This document shows positions 1 through 6,187 of a stretch of 9,387 bases of DNA, piece after piece. The stretch is taken from positions 1 to 9,387 of the forward strand of contig JANQMT010000057.1 of NCBI GenBank assembly GCA_028279945.1, in the 5' to 3' direction. This DNA comes from JAKSCF01 sp028279945 (GTDB lineage Bacteria; Bacillota; Clostridia; Peptostreptococcales; JAAYPU01). Positions within the stretch are counted from its first letter, which is position 1; every line of letters begins with the position of its first letter. The notes under the pieces were generated by a model. The model was given only the letters and a program-made list of their open reading frames with translations. It had not been told where the DNA came from and searched no databases. The position numbers were made by a program, and so were the translations under genes.

Positions 1-2
1 CT

Positions 3-308
3 TACGGCATAGCCGGATCAAGAAAGTCGGAATACAGAGGCGTATGGATAGATGGTTTAAAGATTTCTGCGTTAGGGGTACATCTTAAAAGATGGGTTAC
101 CTTTCATGGACTATCATTTAATGTGAACGTGGACAAAGCATATTTTAATATGATTAACCCATGTGGTATCACACAGTATGGTATCTCATCTCTTGAGGAT
201 TATACTGACTCTGTTGAGATCAATAAGGTGAAAAGACAGCTGGTACAAAATTTTGAAAAAGTCTTTCATATAAAACTTGAAACTATAGATATAAGTATAT
301 TGGAATAG
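3..308 (+). CDS. lipB: Octanoyl-[acyl-carrier protein]:protein N-octanoyltransferase LipB, C-terminal part (5' end outside window)
   Basis: Moves the octanoyl group from acyl carrier protein to the lipoyl domains of 2-oxoacid dehydrogenases or glycine cleavage H protein, in the cytoplasm; first step of lipoate synthesis. The open frame enters at the left edge (first full codon at 3) and ends with TAG at 306-308, giving 101 visible residues of a protein usually of 210-240. Seen: the conserved lysine in LKISALG (fragment residue 20), then RWVTFHGLSFNVN and the catalytic cysteine in INPCGI (fragment residue 54). These two residues form the acyl-transfer dyad in characterised LipB proteins. An internal ATG at 123 is only a methionine-free valine context inside the domain (NVNVD) and is not a real start. 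lipA follows after 11 bases, so the two form an operon. The tail after NPCGI is ordinary in length. Confidence 0.95.
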   Translation, partial: YGIAGSRKSEYRGVWIDGLKISALGVHLKRWVTFHGLSFNVNVDKAYFNMINPCGITQYGISSLEDYTDSVEINKVKRQLVQNFEKVFHIKLETIDISILE

Positions 309-319
309 GATGTGATTTT

Positions 320-1186
320 GTGACTGAAAATATAAAAAAACCGGAATGGCTTAAAAAAAGAATCAAAAACATAGAAAATATTGAAGAAACTGCAAAGCTG
401 CTCAGGAACTTGAACCTTCATACGGTATGTGAAGGGGCCGAATGTCCCAATATTGGTGAATGCTTTGGTAATAGAACGGCAACCTTTATGATAATGGGAG
501 ATGTGTGCACACGTCAATGCAGATTTTGTGCTGTCTCAAAGGGATTGCCGCAAAAGCTTGACCCACAGGAGCCTATCAACATTGGAAAAGCAAGCAAAGA
601 ACTTAACTTAAAGCATATTGTAGTCACATCTGTGACAAGAGATGATATTCCCGATGGTGGCGCAGAACACTTTGCTAAAACCACATATGAGATAAGAAAA
701 CAAAATCCTTTATCTACAATAGAACTGCTGATTCCAGATTTGCAAGGTGATTGGGATGCCCTGAAAACCATTGTAAAAGCGAAACCTAATATTCTGAACC
801 ATAACCTGGAAACGGTTCCTGAACTTTATAAAGCGGTAAGACCTCAAGCCAATTATCATCGTTCTTTGGAACTGCTCAAGAGAGTCAAAAAATTAGATGA
901 TTCGATTTTTACTAAGTCCGGTGTTATGGTTGGATTGGGTGAAACCGATGAAGCGTTGTATCAAGTGATGGATGACTTAAGAGAGATTCAATGTGATATT
1001 CTTACTATTGGACAATACCTAAGGCCATCTCAAGACCATATTGAATTAAAAGAATATGTCCATCCGGATAAATTTGAAGCGTATAGAAAATCTGCCCTTG
1101 AAAAGGGTTTTAAATATGTAGCTTCCGGCCCGTTTGTTAGAAGTTCGTATAACGCATCTTTAGGAATGGATGAAGTTAAAGATTGA
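320..1186 (+). CDS. lipA: Lipoyl synthase LipA (radical SAM)
   Basis: Inserts two sulfur atoms at C6 and C8 of protein-bound octanoyl groups by radical SAM chemistry; acts in the cytoplasm directly after LipB. Length 288 residues, typical for the family. Seen: the auxiliary cluster motif with C37, C42 and C48 (CEGAECPNIGEC), the radical SAM motif CTRQCRFC with C63, C67 and C70, and the C-terminal RSSYN at 274-278, which supplies the serine ligand of the auxiliary [4Fe-4S] cluster in known LipA structures. All required residues are present, so it should be active. The start is GTG at 320, preceded by AGGAT at 307-311 overlapping the lipB stop; the frame has no better start. It is co-transcribed with lipB. 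Lipoate made de novo in an anaerobic-looking genome suggests a glycine cleavage system or an oxoacid dehydrogenase elsewhere. Confidence 0.97.
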   Translation: MTENIKKPEWLKKRIKNIENIEETAKLLRNLNLHTVCEGAECPNIGECFGNRTATFMIMGDVCTRQCRFCAVSKGLPQKLDPQEPINIGKASKELNLKHIVVTSVTRDDIPDGGAEHFAKTTYEIRKQNPLSTIELLIPDLQGDWDALKTIVKAKPNILNHNLETVPELYKAVRPQANYHRSLELLKRVKKLDDSIFTKSGVMVGLGETDEALYQVMDDLREIQCDILTIGQYLRPSQDHIELKEYVHPDKFEAYRKSALEKGFKYVASGPFVRSSYNASLGMDEVKD

Positions 1187-1232
1187 ATCAATCCTGTAGC
1201 AGCAATAAAAAAAGTAGCCATGGCAACAGAAA

Positions 1233-1273
1233 AAAATGATTATTAATTGTAATATACGGTTAATAATCATTTT
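1233..1273 (+). repeat. 14-bp perfect inverted repeat just upstream of the cupin gene
   Basis: Arms AAAATGATTATTAA (1233-1246) and TTAATAATCATTTT (1260-1273) are perfect reverse complements around a 13-base loop. The left arm lies in an A-run (1231-1236) and the right arm ends in TTTT, as in a weak bidirectional terminator for lipBA. But the right arm ends directly against the AAGGAGG ribosome binding site of the cupin gene (1274-1280), which is unusual for a plain terminator and would leave no room for a new promoter after it. It could be an attenuator or an operator. The stem is almost all A/T, so as RNA it would be only moderately stable. Confidence 0.6.
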
Positions 1274-1290
1274 AAGGAGGCTGCAAACCA

Positions 1291-1611
1291 ATGTTAGAAA
1301 AAACTTATAAATTCACTAAACCAGAGGAAAAGCTTATAGAAAAAATTATAGACGATGAAAATGTTGTGTTGAATCACATGATACTTACTAAAGACACAGG
1401 ACTTCCTGAGCATTATTCTAATTCTAATGTTTACATGATTATCATAAGAGGCACCATGACCATTCAATTGGATGAGCAAGAACCTCATAGATATACATCG
1501 GGAGAAATACTTAATATACCGTATAATGTAAAAATGAATGTTAAAAATTTTGACGATGACATCTTAGAGTTCTTCGTGGTGAAATCTCCGAATCCTAAAG
1601 ATTATAAATAA
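1291..1611 (+). CDS. Small single-domain cupin-fold protein, function unknown
   Basis: A 106-residue protein with the spacing of a single cupin beta-barrel, probably cytoplasmic (no signal peptide or membrane segment). Seen: an N-terminal charged helix-like stretch (about 1-22), then cupin motif 1 as GLPEHYSNSNVYMIIIRG (37-54), and motif 2 as SGEILNIPYNVKMNVKN (70-86). The usual metal ligands are mostly missing: motif 1 has only H41 where HxH plus a Glu/Gln is normal, and motif 2 has lysine or asparagine where the last histidine usually sits. So the protein may bind a ligand without metal, or through another residue. The length and C-terminus (LEFFVVKSPNPKDY) recall KdgF-type cupins of uronate metabolism, but without the metal site that function cannot be claimed. 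Start chosen by AAGGAGG at 1274-1280, 10 bases upstream. A terminator follows, so it is separated from the downstream operon. Confidence 0.65.
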   Translation: MLEKTYKFTKPEEKLIEKIIDDENVVLNHMILTKDTGLPEHYSNSNVYMIIIRGTMTIQLDEQEPHRYTSGEILNIPYNVKMNVKNFDDDILEFFVVKSPNPKDYK

Positions 1612-1628
1612 AAATAAGTAAATTATTT

Positions 1629-1666
1629 AAGAAATCCTAAATTTTCATGTTAGGGTTTCTTTTTTT
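1629..1666 (+). terminator. Rho-independent terminator after the cupin gene
   Basis: Stem arms AGAAATCCTAA (1630-1640) and TTAGGGTTTCT (1650-1660) pair over 11 bp with one G-T wobble, around a 9-base loop, extended by an outer A-T pair (1629/1661). A run of seven T (1660-1666) follows directly. It lies 18 bases after the cupin stop codon, and it isolates the lipBA/cupin segment from the sugar-acid operon. Confidence 0.9.
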
Positions 1667-1700
1667 ATGCAGATGATGTTATAAAAATATAAATTTCCTT

Positions 1701-1714
1701 AATTTGAACAAATT
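1701..1714. promoter_or_regulatory. Possible operator: palindrome AATTTG-aa-CAAATT
   Basis: Two perfect 6-bp half-sites (1701-1706 and 1709-1714) are separated by AA, about 27 bases upstream of the proposed -35 box. They lie inside a wider pair of matching ends, TTTCCT (1694-1699) and AGGAAA (1731-1736). It could be an operator for the GntR regulator or another factor, but AT-rich palindromes also arise by chance. Confidence 0.3.
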
Positions 1715-1740
1715 ATAATTGAGAATTTTTAGGAAAGTTA

Positions 1741-1770
1741 TTTACAATTCACAAACTGGTATGGTAGTAT
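1741..1770 (+). promoter_or_regulatory. Probable sigma-A promoter of the sugar-acid operon
   Basis: A -35 box TTTACA (1741-1746, 5 of 6 to consensus), an 18-base spacer, and a -10 box TAGTAT (1765-1770, 4 of 6) with TG one base upstream (1762-1763), that is an extended -10. It is the best such pair between the terminator and the first operon gene, and transcription would begin around 1777. Assigned by eye. Confidence 0.5.
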
Positions 1771-1784
1771 GGTAGTATGGTAGG
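1761..1784 (+). repeat. Three tandem copies of ATGGTAGT over the promoter
   Basis: Copies at 1761-1768 and 1769-1776 are identical; the third (1777-1784) differs in its last base (ATGGTAGG). The word TAGTAT that serves as -10 box is made at the junction between copies. The repeated TGGTA half-sites could bind a regulator along one face of the helix, or the array could change length by slippage. Confidence 0.8.
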
Positions 1785-1811
1785 TAAAAAATAAATGCAA
1801 AAGAATGATCT

Positions 1812-1817
1812 AAGGAG
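1812..1817 (+). promoter_or_regulatory. Ribosome binding site AAGGAG deciding the dehydratase start
   Basis: This site is only 2 bases before the upstream ATG at 1820 but 8 bases before the in-frame ATG at 1826, so the second is the likely start. Confidence 0.75.
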
Positions 1818-1825
1818 TTATGTGC

Positions 1826-3052
1826 ATGAGGATAACAGATATTAAAGCAACAACAGTAACCGTGCCGTTAGAGGCACCATTGAGACATAGTAATGGCGTG
1901 CATTGGGGCAGATTTGTAAGAACCGTTGTGGAAGTATTTACAGATGAAGGCATTATTGGTGTCGGTGAAATGGGTGGTGGAGGAGAAAGTACGGAAGCTG
2001 CTTTTGAAGGTTTAAAGAAATATCTGTTGGGTCATAATCCTTTTAACTTAGAAGAATTAAGATATAAAATTTGCAATCCAACTGCAAGCTTATATAACAA
2101 TAGAACACAAATGCATGCTGCTATCGAATTTGCATGCTTAGATATATTGGGAAAAAAGTTGGGAGTGCCGGTATATGATCTGCTTGGGGGTAAACTTCGA
2201 GATGAAGTGCCCTTTGCCAGCTATATTTTCTTTAGATATCCAAATGAAGTTTCTAAAGAAGGGGAAGTTAGAACCATTGATCAACTGGTTCAACATGGAA
2301 AATCGCTAAAAGAAAAATACGGGTTTGTTTCACACAAGCTTAAAGGCGGTGTATTTAACCCCAAATATGAGATGGCGTGTTTTAGAGCATTAGCAGAGTC
2401 TTTGCCCGGAGATAGATTTAGATTCGATCCCAATGCTGCTTTAAGTGTAGAAGAAAGTATCAAATTTGGTATAGCGATTCAAGATTTGAGCAATGATTAC
2501 TTGGAAGACCCAACATGGGGTCTAAACGGATTGAGAAGAGTACGAGAGCGTATTAACATTCCAATCGCTACCAATACAGTCATAACTAATAACGAACAGC
2601 TGGTGGAAAATATACTAAACCCCTCAGTAGATGTTATACTATTAGATACAACATTCTGGGGAGGAATAAGACCTTGTATCAAAGCGGCCAACATATGTGA
2701 TGCATTTAATCTGGGTATAGCCGTTCACTCATCAGGTGAACTGGGGATACAGCTTGCAACCATGCTGCATTTTGGAGCGGTCATCAGCAATATGTCATTT
2801 GATATTGACGCGCATTATCATCATCTCACAGACGACATTATTGTTGGAGGAAAGCTGGAATATGTCAATGGTAAAATCGCTGTCCCAAATAAACCCGGAC
2901 TAGGTGTAGAAATTGACTATGATAAGCTGGGAAAATACTCAGAGCTTTATAAAAAACTAGGTGGATATTCCTATGATAGAGACCCATATAGAAAAGATTG
3001 GTACCCATTAATACCAAATACCAAATGGGCAGACGAAACCATAGAAAAATAA
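1826..3052 (+). CDS. Glucarate-dehydratase-like sugar acid dehydratase (enolase superfamily)
   Basis: Predicted Mg-dependent cytoplasmic dehydratase that removes water from an aldarate or aldonate to give a keto-deoxy acid. Length 408 residues from ATG 1826. An ATG at 1820 would add two residues but sits too close to the ribosome binding site. Seen: N-terminal capping domain (about 1-125), then the barrel with KLK at 171-173 (KxK base motif), D201 (FDPNA), E227 (LEDP) and N250 (ATN) as likely metal ligands, and D274 with H301 as the Asp-His dyad. The pattern, including Asn as third ligand and the PNKPGLGVEID end motif, is that of the glucarate dehydratase subgroup rather than mannonate or galactonate dehydratases. 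The C-terminus lacks the arginine-rich KRPCMVR-type end that I recall in E. coli GudD (446 residues), so glucarate may not be the substrate. First gene of the operon; the GntR gene follows after 39 bases. Confidence 0.85.
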   Translation: MRITDIKATTVTVPLEAPLRHSNGVHWGRFVRTVVEVFTDEGIIGVGEMGGGGESTEAAFEGLKKYLLGHNPFNLEELRYKICNPTASLYNNRTQMHAAIEFACLDILGKKLGVPVYDLLGGKLRDEVPFASYIFFRYPNEVSKEGEVRTIDQLVQHGKSLKEKYGFVSHKLKGGVFNPKYEMACFRALAESLPGDRFRFDPNAALSVEESIKFGIAIQDLSNDYLEDPTWGLNGLRRVRERINIPIATNTVITNNEQLVENILNPSVDVILLDTTFWGGIRPCIKAANICDAFNLGIAVHSSGELGIQLATMLHFGAVISNMSFDIDAHYHHLTDDIIVGGKLEYVNGKIAVPNKPGLGVEIDYDKLGKYSELYKKLGGYSYDRDPYRKDWYPLIPNTKWADETIEK

Positions 3053-3077
3053 AAGTCCGGTTTGTTGAATAATTGTG

Positions 3078-3083
3078 AAGGAG
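3078..3083 (+). promoter_or_regulatory. Ribosome binding site AAGGAG deciding the GntR start
   Basis: It lies 8 bases upstream of TTG 3092, in frame with the wHTH domain. The earlier TTG at 3062 lies upstream of the site, and an ATG at 3125 has no such site. Confidence 0.7.
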
Positions 3084-3091
3084 AAAAAATA

Positions 3092-3781
3092 TTGAAACTA
3101 ACCATTAATGAAAAAAAAGACAATATGACATTTGGAGATTATGTCTTTGACACCATTAGAGAAAATATTATCAGCTGGAATATTAAGCCGGGAACTAAAA
3201 TAAGTGAAAAAGAGATTTCCGATGCCTTAGGGGTTAGTAGAACGCCTGTAAGAGAAGCTTTTATAAAGCTTGCTAAAGAGGGTATTGTGGAAGTTATTCC
3301 TCAAAAAGGTACTTTTATTTCGTATATCGACCTGGATCAAGTAGAAGAGAGCAGATTTATCAGAAAAGCCCTTGAAATAGCTGTAATAAGACTGGCTGCT
3401 AAGGAAATAAGTGAAGCGTATCTTGAGAAACTAAAAGAAATCCTTGATAAACAGAAAGAATCTGTCAAGACAAAAGCTTACGAGGTCTTTTATGATTTGG
3501 ATGAAGAATTTCACAGACAGATATTCTTATCTGTTAATAAAGAAAGAACCAGCAACATTATTAACTTAACCGGGACACAATACAAACAGATTAGGATGTT
3601 AAGTTATTTAGAGGATGTTAACTGGAATAAAGTCATCGTTCATCATGAAAATATTTACGAAGCTTTAAAAGCAGGAGATGCCGAAAAAGCTGTACAACAC
3701 ACTGAAGAGCACTTAGACAAGATGTTAATAGACCTCATCGAAATAAAAAACAGCTATTCCCATTACTTTAAACAGAAATAA
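3092..3781 (+). CDS. GntR-family transcriptional regulator, FadR/FCD subfamily
   Basis: Predicted DNA-binding regulator of this operon; family members commonly respond to sugar acids or other carboxylates. Length 229 residues from TTG 3092. Seen: N-terminal winged helix-turn-helix (about 14-80) with the family signature SEKEISDALGVSRTPVREAF and the wing QKGTFI, then an all-helical FCD ligand domain (about 85-215). The FCD domain keeps the usual metal and ligand residues: D137 and H141 (DEEFH), H185 (VHHENI), H203 and H207 (QHTEEHL), so it probably binds a metal that helps hold a carboxylate effector. It sits between the first enzyme and the rest of the operon rather than in a separate divergent unit, so its level would follow that of the operon (autoregulation). 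The next gene starts 20 bases after its stop. Confidence 0.93.
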   Translation: MKLTINEKKDNMTFGDYVFDTIRENIISWNIKPGTKISEKEISDALGVSRTPVREAFIKLAKEGIVEVIPQKGTFISYIDLDQVEESRFIRKALEIAVIRLAAKEISEAYLEKLKEILDKQKESVKTKAYEVFYDLDEEFHRQIFLSVNKERTSNIINLTGTQYKQIRMLSYLEDVNWNKVIVHHENIYEALKAGDAEKAVQHTEEHLDKMLIDLIEIKNSYSHYFKQK

Positions 3782-3789
3782 TGAAATTT

Positions 3790-3797
3790 AGGGGGAG
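3790..3797 (+). promoter_or_regulatory. Ribosome binding site AGGGGGAG deciding the dehydrogenase start
   Basis: It lies inside the longer open frame that begins at ATG 3781 and 4 bases before ATG 3802. This supports 3802 as the true start. Confidence 0.75.
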
Positions 3798-3801
3798 ACC
3801 T

Positions 3802-4716
3802 ATGAAAGTATTAATTACACCACGTTCTTTTGGGCAAAACAGTAAAGTTCCTTTTGAAATGCTTAAAGAAAATGGATGGACCATTATCAAAAATCCATAC
3901 GGTAGAATACTGACAGAAGAAGAGATGGAAGATTTGATAGCAGACGCTGACGGTGTAATTATTGGTGTTGACCCTTTAAATAAAAGTGTTTTAAAAGCTG
4001 CAAAGAAGCTAAAAGTTATATCTAAATATGGCGTTGGATTAGACAATGTTGATTTGGAATATGCAAAAGAAAAAAACATCAAAGTATTCAATGTTAAAAA
4101 TGGAAACAGCGATGCAGTAGCTGATTATGCCTTTGCCTTAATGCTGGCTGTGTCAAGAAAAGTTGTTTTAATTGACAGAGAATGCAGGAAAAATAATTGG
4201 AAGAAAATAAAAAGCTTAGAAGTATTTAATAAAACCATTGGTATAGTAGGCCTGGGTGAAATCGGAAAAGGCATGGCAAATAGGGCAAAAGGTTTTAACA
4301 TGACTATCCTAGCTTACGATGTAGTCAAAGATGAAGCATACGCTAAGGCAAATGATATTCAATATGTTGAGCTGGAACCATTAATAAAAGAATCGGATTA
4401 TATTACCATTCACTTGCCTTTACTGGAATCTACGAAAAATTTATTCAGTTATGAAGCCTTTGAGAAAATGAAAGAAAGGGCTGTTATTATCAATACTGCT
4501 CGAGGCGGTATCATTGATGAAAATGCATTATACGATGCTTTAACAAATGAAAAAATTTATGGAGCCGGTATTGATGTCTTTGAGGAAGAACCACCAAGAG
4601 ATAAGCGCTTTTTAGAACTGGACAATATTGTATTGGGATCTCACTGTGCGGCTTCGTCATTAGAAGCTATAGATAATATGAGTATTCGATCAGTAGAAAA
4701 CCTATTTAAAATATAG
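3802..4716 (+). CDS. D-isomer-specific 2-hydroxyacid dehydrogenase (PGDH-like)
   Basis: Predicted NAD-dependent cytoplasmic enzyme interconverting a 2-keto acid and a D-2-hydroxy acid. Length 304 residues from ATG 3802. An ATG at 3781 would add seven residues (KFRGRP...) that encode the ribosome binding site and do not look like the family N-terminus, whereas MKVLITPRSF does. Seen: the Rossmann motif GLGEIG (150-155), an acidic residue D173 at the end of beta-2 favouring NAD over NADP, and the catalytic triad R234 (NTARGG), E263 (DVFEEEPP) and H281 (GSHCAASS). It has no C-terminal ACT domain, so it is not a serine-pathway PGDH with feedback control. In this operon, plausible substrates are 2-ketogluconate (to gluconate for the following kinase), hydroxypyruvate, or a 2-keto-3-deoxy acid; the sequence alone does not choose. 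The kinase gene starts 12 bases later. Confidence 0.9.
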   Translation: MKVLITPRSFGQNSKVPFEMLKENGWTIIKNPYGRILTEEEMEDLIADADGVIIGVDPLNKSVLKAAKKLKVISKYGVGLDNVDLEYAKEKNIKVFNVKNGNSDAVADYAFALMLAVSRKVVLIDRECRKNNWKKIKSLEVFNKTIGIVGLGEIGKGMANRAKGFNMTILAYDVVKDEAYAKANDIQYVELEPLIKESDYITIHLPLLESTKNLFSYEAFEKMKERAVIINTARGGIIDENALYDALTNEKIYGAGIDVFEEEPPRDKRFLELDNIVLGSHCAASSLEAIDNMSIRSVENLFKI

Positions 4717-4728
4717 AAGGTGTGAAGT

Positions 4729-6174
4729 ATGAATATTTTAGTCATTGAAGCCAGTTCTTCAGCTGCTAAAACTGCAATTTATAATAAAAAGGATGGAATC
4801 ATTCATATTCATTCAGTTAATTATTCAAAAGACATCAGTAATATTAAAAATCAAAACCCGGAAGGTATCATACAGACGGTCTTGCAGGCAGTAAAAGAAA
4901 TATTACAGGATAAGAGTTTGACGATCAATTTTATAGCCCTAGCCAGTGTATGGCATAGTTTATTGTATTTAGACGATGAACTAAATCCGGTAAGTGATAT
5001 AAAGACCTGGGCAGATGTAGATGGGGCGTCTACCGCCAGAAAGTATAGAGAAAAAGAAATATTAAGAAGTAAAATTTATAAAAATACAGGATGCAATATT
5101 CACAGCAAGTACCCTGCATGGAAATATTTGCACGACAAAGAGCAAAATCTGCTGCCTTTAAAAGGAGCGATCAAGATATCATCACTGCCGGAGTATTTAT
5201 TTCAAGTGTTTACCGGTGAAAGGGTCGTATCCAGATCATCGGCTTCAGGGACAGGATTCTTAAATATTCATGCTTTGGATTGGGATAAAGAAACATTAGA
5301 CTTGCTCGGTCTTAGAAAAGACCAGTTTTCCAAAATTGTTGAAATAGACTATACAGGAAAACTAAGAGAAAAAATAGCCAAAGAATTAAATATCCCTATT
5401 GGTACCAAAGTTTTGGTGCCATCAGGTGACGGCGCATTGAATCAGATAGGAGAAAATGGCCTCACCGGTGATGTTATGACCATATCCATAGGAACAAGCG
5501 GTGCTATTAGAATGGCAGCCGATGAACCCATCCTTCCGGATAGCCCGGCAACTTGGTGCTATTACATTGGGGATAAAAAAAGAATAGTAGGCGCTGCCAC
5601 TTCCGGAGCAGGCAATTGTGTTCAGTGGTTCAAAGAATTATTTGATACCGGTGAGTTGACTTTTGAAAAATTAGAAACAACCCTTAGTAAAGTCAATTTA
5701 AACATGCCGGACAATTTACCCATATTCTTACCTTTTATATCAGGAGAGCAAAGTCCGGGATGGAATGATGATAAAAGCGGCAGCTTTTGTAACCTAAAGA
5801 TAGAAAACCGCTTAGGGGATATATATTTTAGTGTGCTGGCAGGTATTATATTTAACCTTTATCAAAATTATTTAAAAATAATAGAAATGGATAAAGAACC
5901 GAAAAAAATCGTACTATCAGGTGGGATCACAAATTCAAAATATTGGCTTCAAATGGCAGCTAATATTTTTAATAAAGATATCTATGTGTCAACGGTAGAG
6001 CACAGTTCCATATTAGGAGCTCTGAAAATTACCAGAAAAGTTACCAATGAAATTAAAAGTATATGTGAGATAGATCAAAAAGAATACCATATAGTACAAC
6101 CTAATATTCAAGATGTTAATGCAATGCAATTATTATACAAAAAATATTTACAATTTTATGAATTGGTAAAATGA
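4729..6174 (+). CDS. FGGY-family carbohydrate kinase, gluconokinase-like
   Basis: Predicted cytoplasmic ATP-dependent kinase for a sugar or sugar acid. Length 481 residues, usual for FGGY kinases. Seen: FGGY N domain (about 1-245) and C domain (about 250-440). Motifs: ALASVWHSLLY (71-80) and TWADVDGAS (93-101) resemble the substrate-site segments of Bacillus-type gluconokinase (SAMHS, WADNRS). The catalytic base is D234 in SGDGALNQIG, with the ATP-site segments IGTSGA (254-259) and VLSGGI (395-400). The normal N-terminal phosphate motif DxGTxxxK is EASSSAAK (7-14), with Glu for the usual Asp and Ser for Gly. I recall related clostridial kinases with EASTSSAK, so this may mark a subfamily rather than damage. 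Gluconate, or the aldonate made by the preceding dehydrogenase, is the best guess; xylulose and 2-keto-3-deoxygluconate are alternatives. Its stop overlaps the uxuA ribosome binding site. Confidence 0.87.
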   Translation: MNILVIEASSSAAKTAIYNKKDGIIHIHSVNYSKDISNIKNQNPEGIIQTVLQAVKEILQDKSLTINFIALASVWHSLLYLDDELNPVSDIKTWADVDGASTARKYREKEILRSKIYKNTGCNIHSKYPAWKYLHDKEQNLLPLKGAIKISSLPEYLFQVFTGERVVSRSSASGTGFLNIHALDWDKETLDLLGLRKDQFSKIVEIDYTGKLREKIAKELNIPIGTKVLVPSGDGALNQIGENGLTGDVMTISIGTSGAIRMAADEPILPDSPATWCYYIGDKKRIVGAATSGAGNCVQWFKELFDTGELTFEKLETTLSKVNLNMPDNLPIFLPFISGEQSPGWNDDKSGSFCNLKIENRLGDIYFSVLAGIIFNLYQNYLKIIEMDKEPKKIVLSGGITNSKYWLQMAANIFNKDIYVSTVEHSSILGALKITRKVTNEIKSICEIDQKEYHIVQPNIQDVNAMQLLYKKYLQFYELVK

Positions 6175-6187
6175 AGGAGACGATAAT

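Noticed and set aside
123..308. Separate 61-residue gene starting at ATG 123
   Set aside because: The frame is open to the left edge and reads as continuous LipB, with the conserved lysine and HG segment before this codon.
1291..1611. Cupin as KdgF (unsaturated uronate linearisation)
   Set aside because: Size and C-terminus are similar, but the metal-binding histidines needed by KdgF are absent and a terminator separates it from the sugar-acid operon.
1667..1825. Riboswitch or small gene in the region before the operon
   Set aside because: I see no known aptamer pattern and no open frame with a ribosome binding site, and the proposed transcription start leaves only about 50 bases of leader.
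3768..4091. Minus-strand 107-codon frame
   Set aside because: It is a shadow of the 2-hydroxyacid dehydrogenase gene, without family resemblance.
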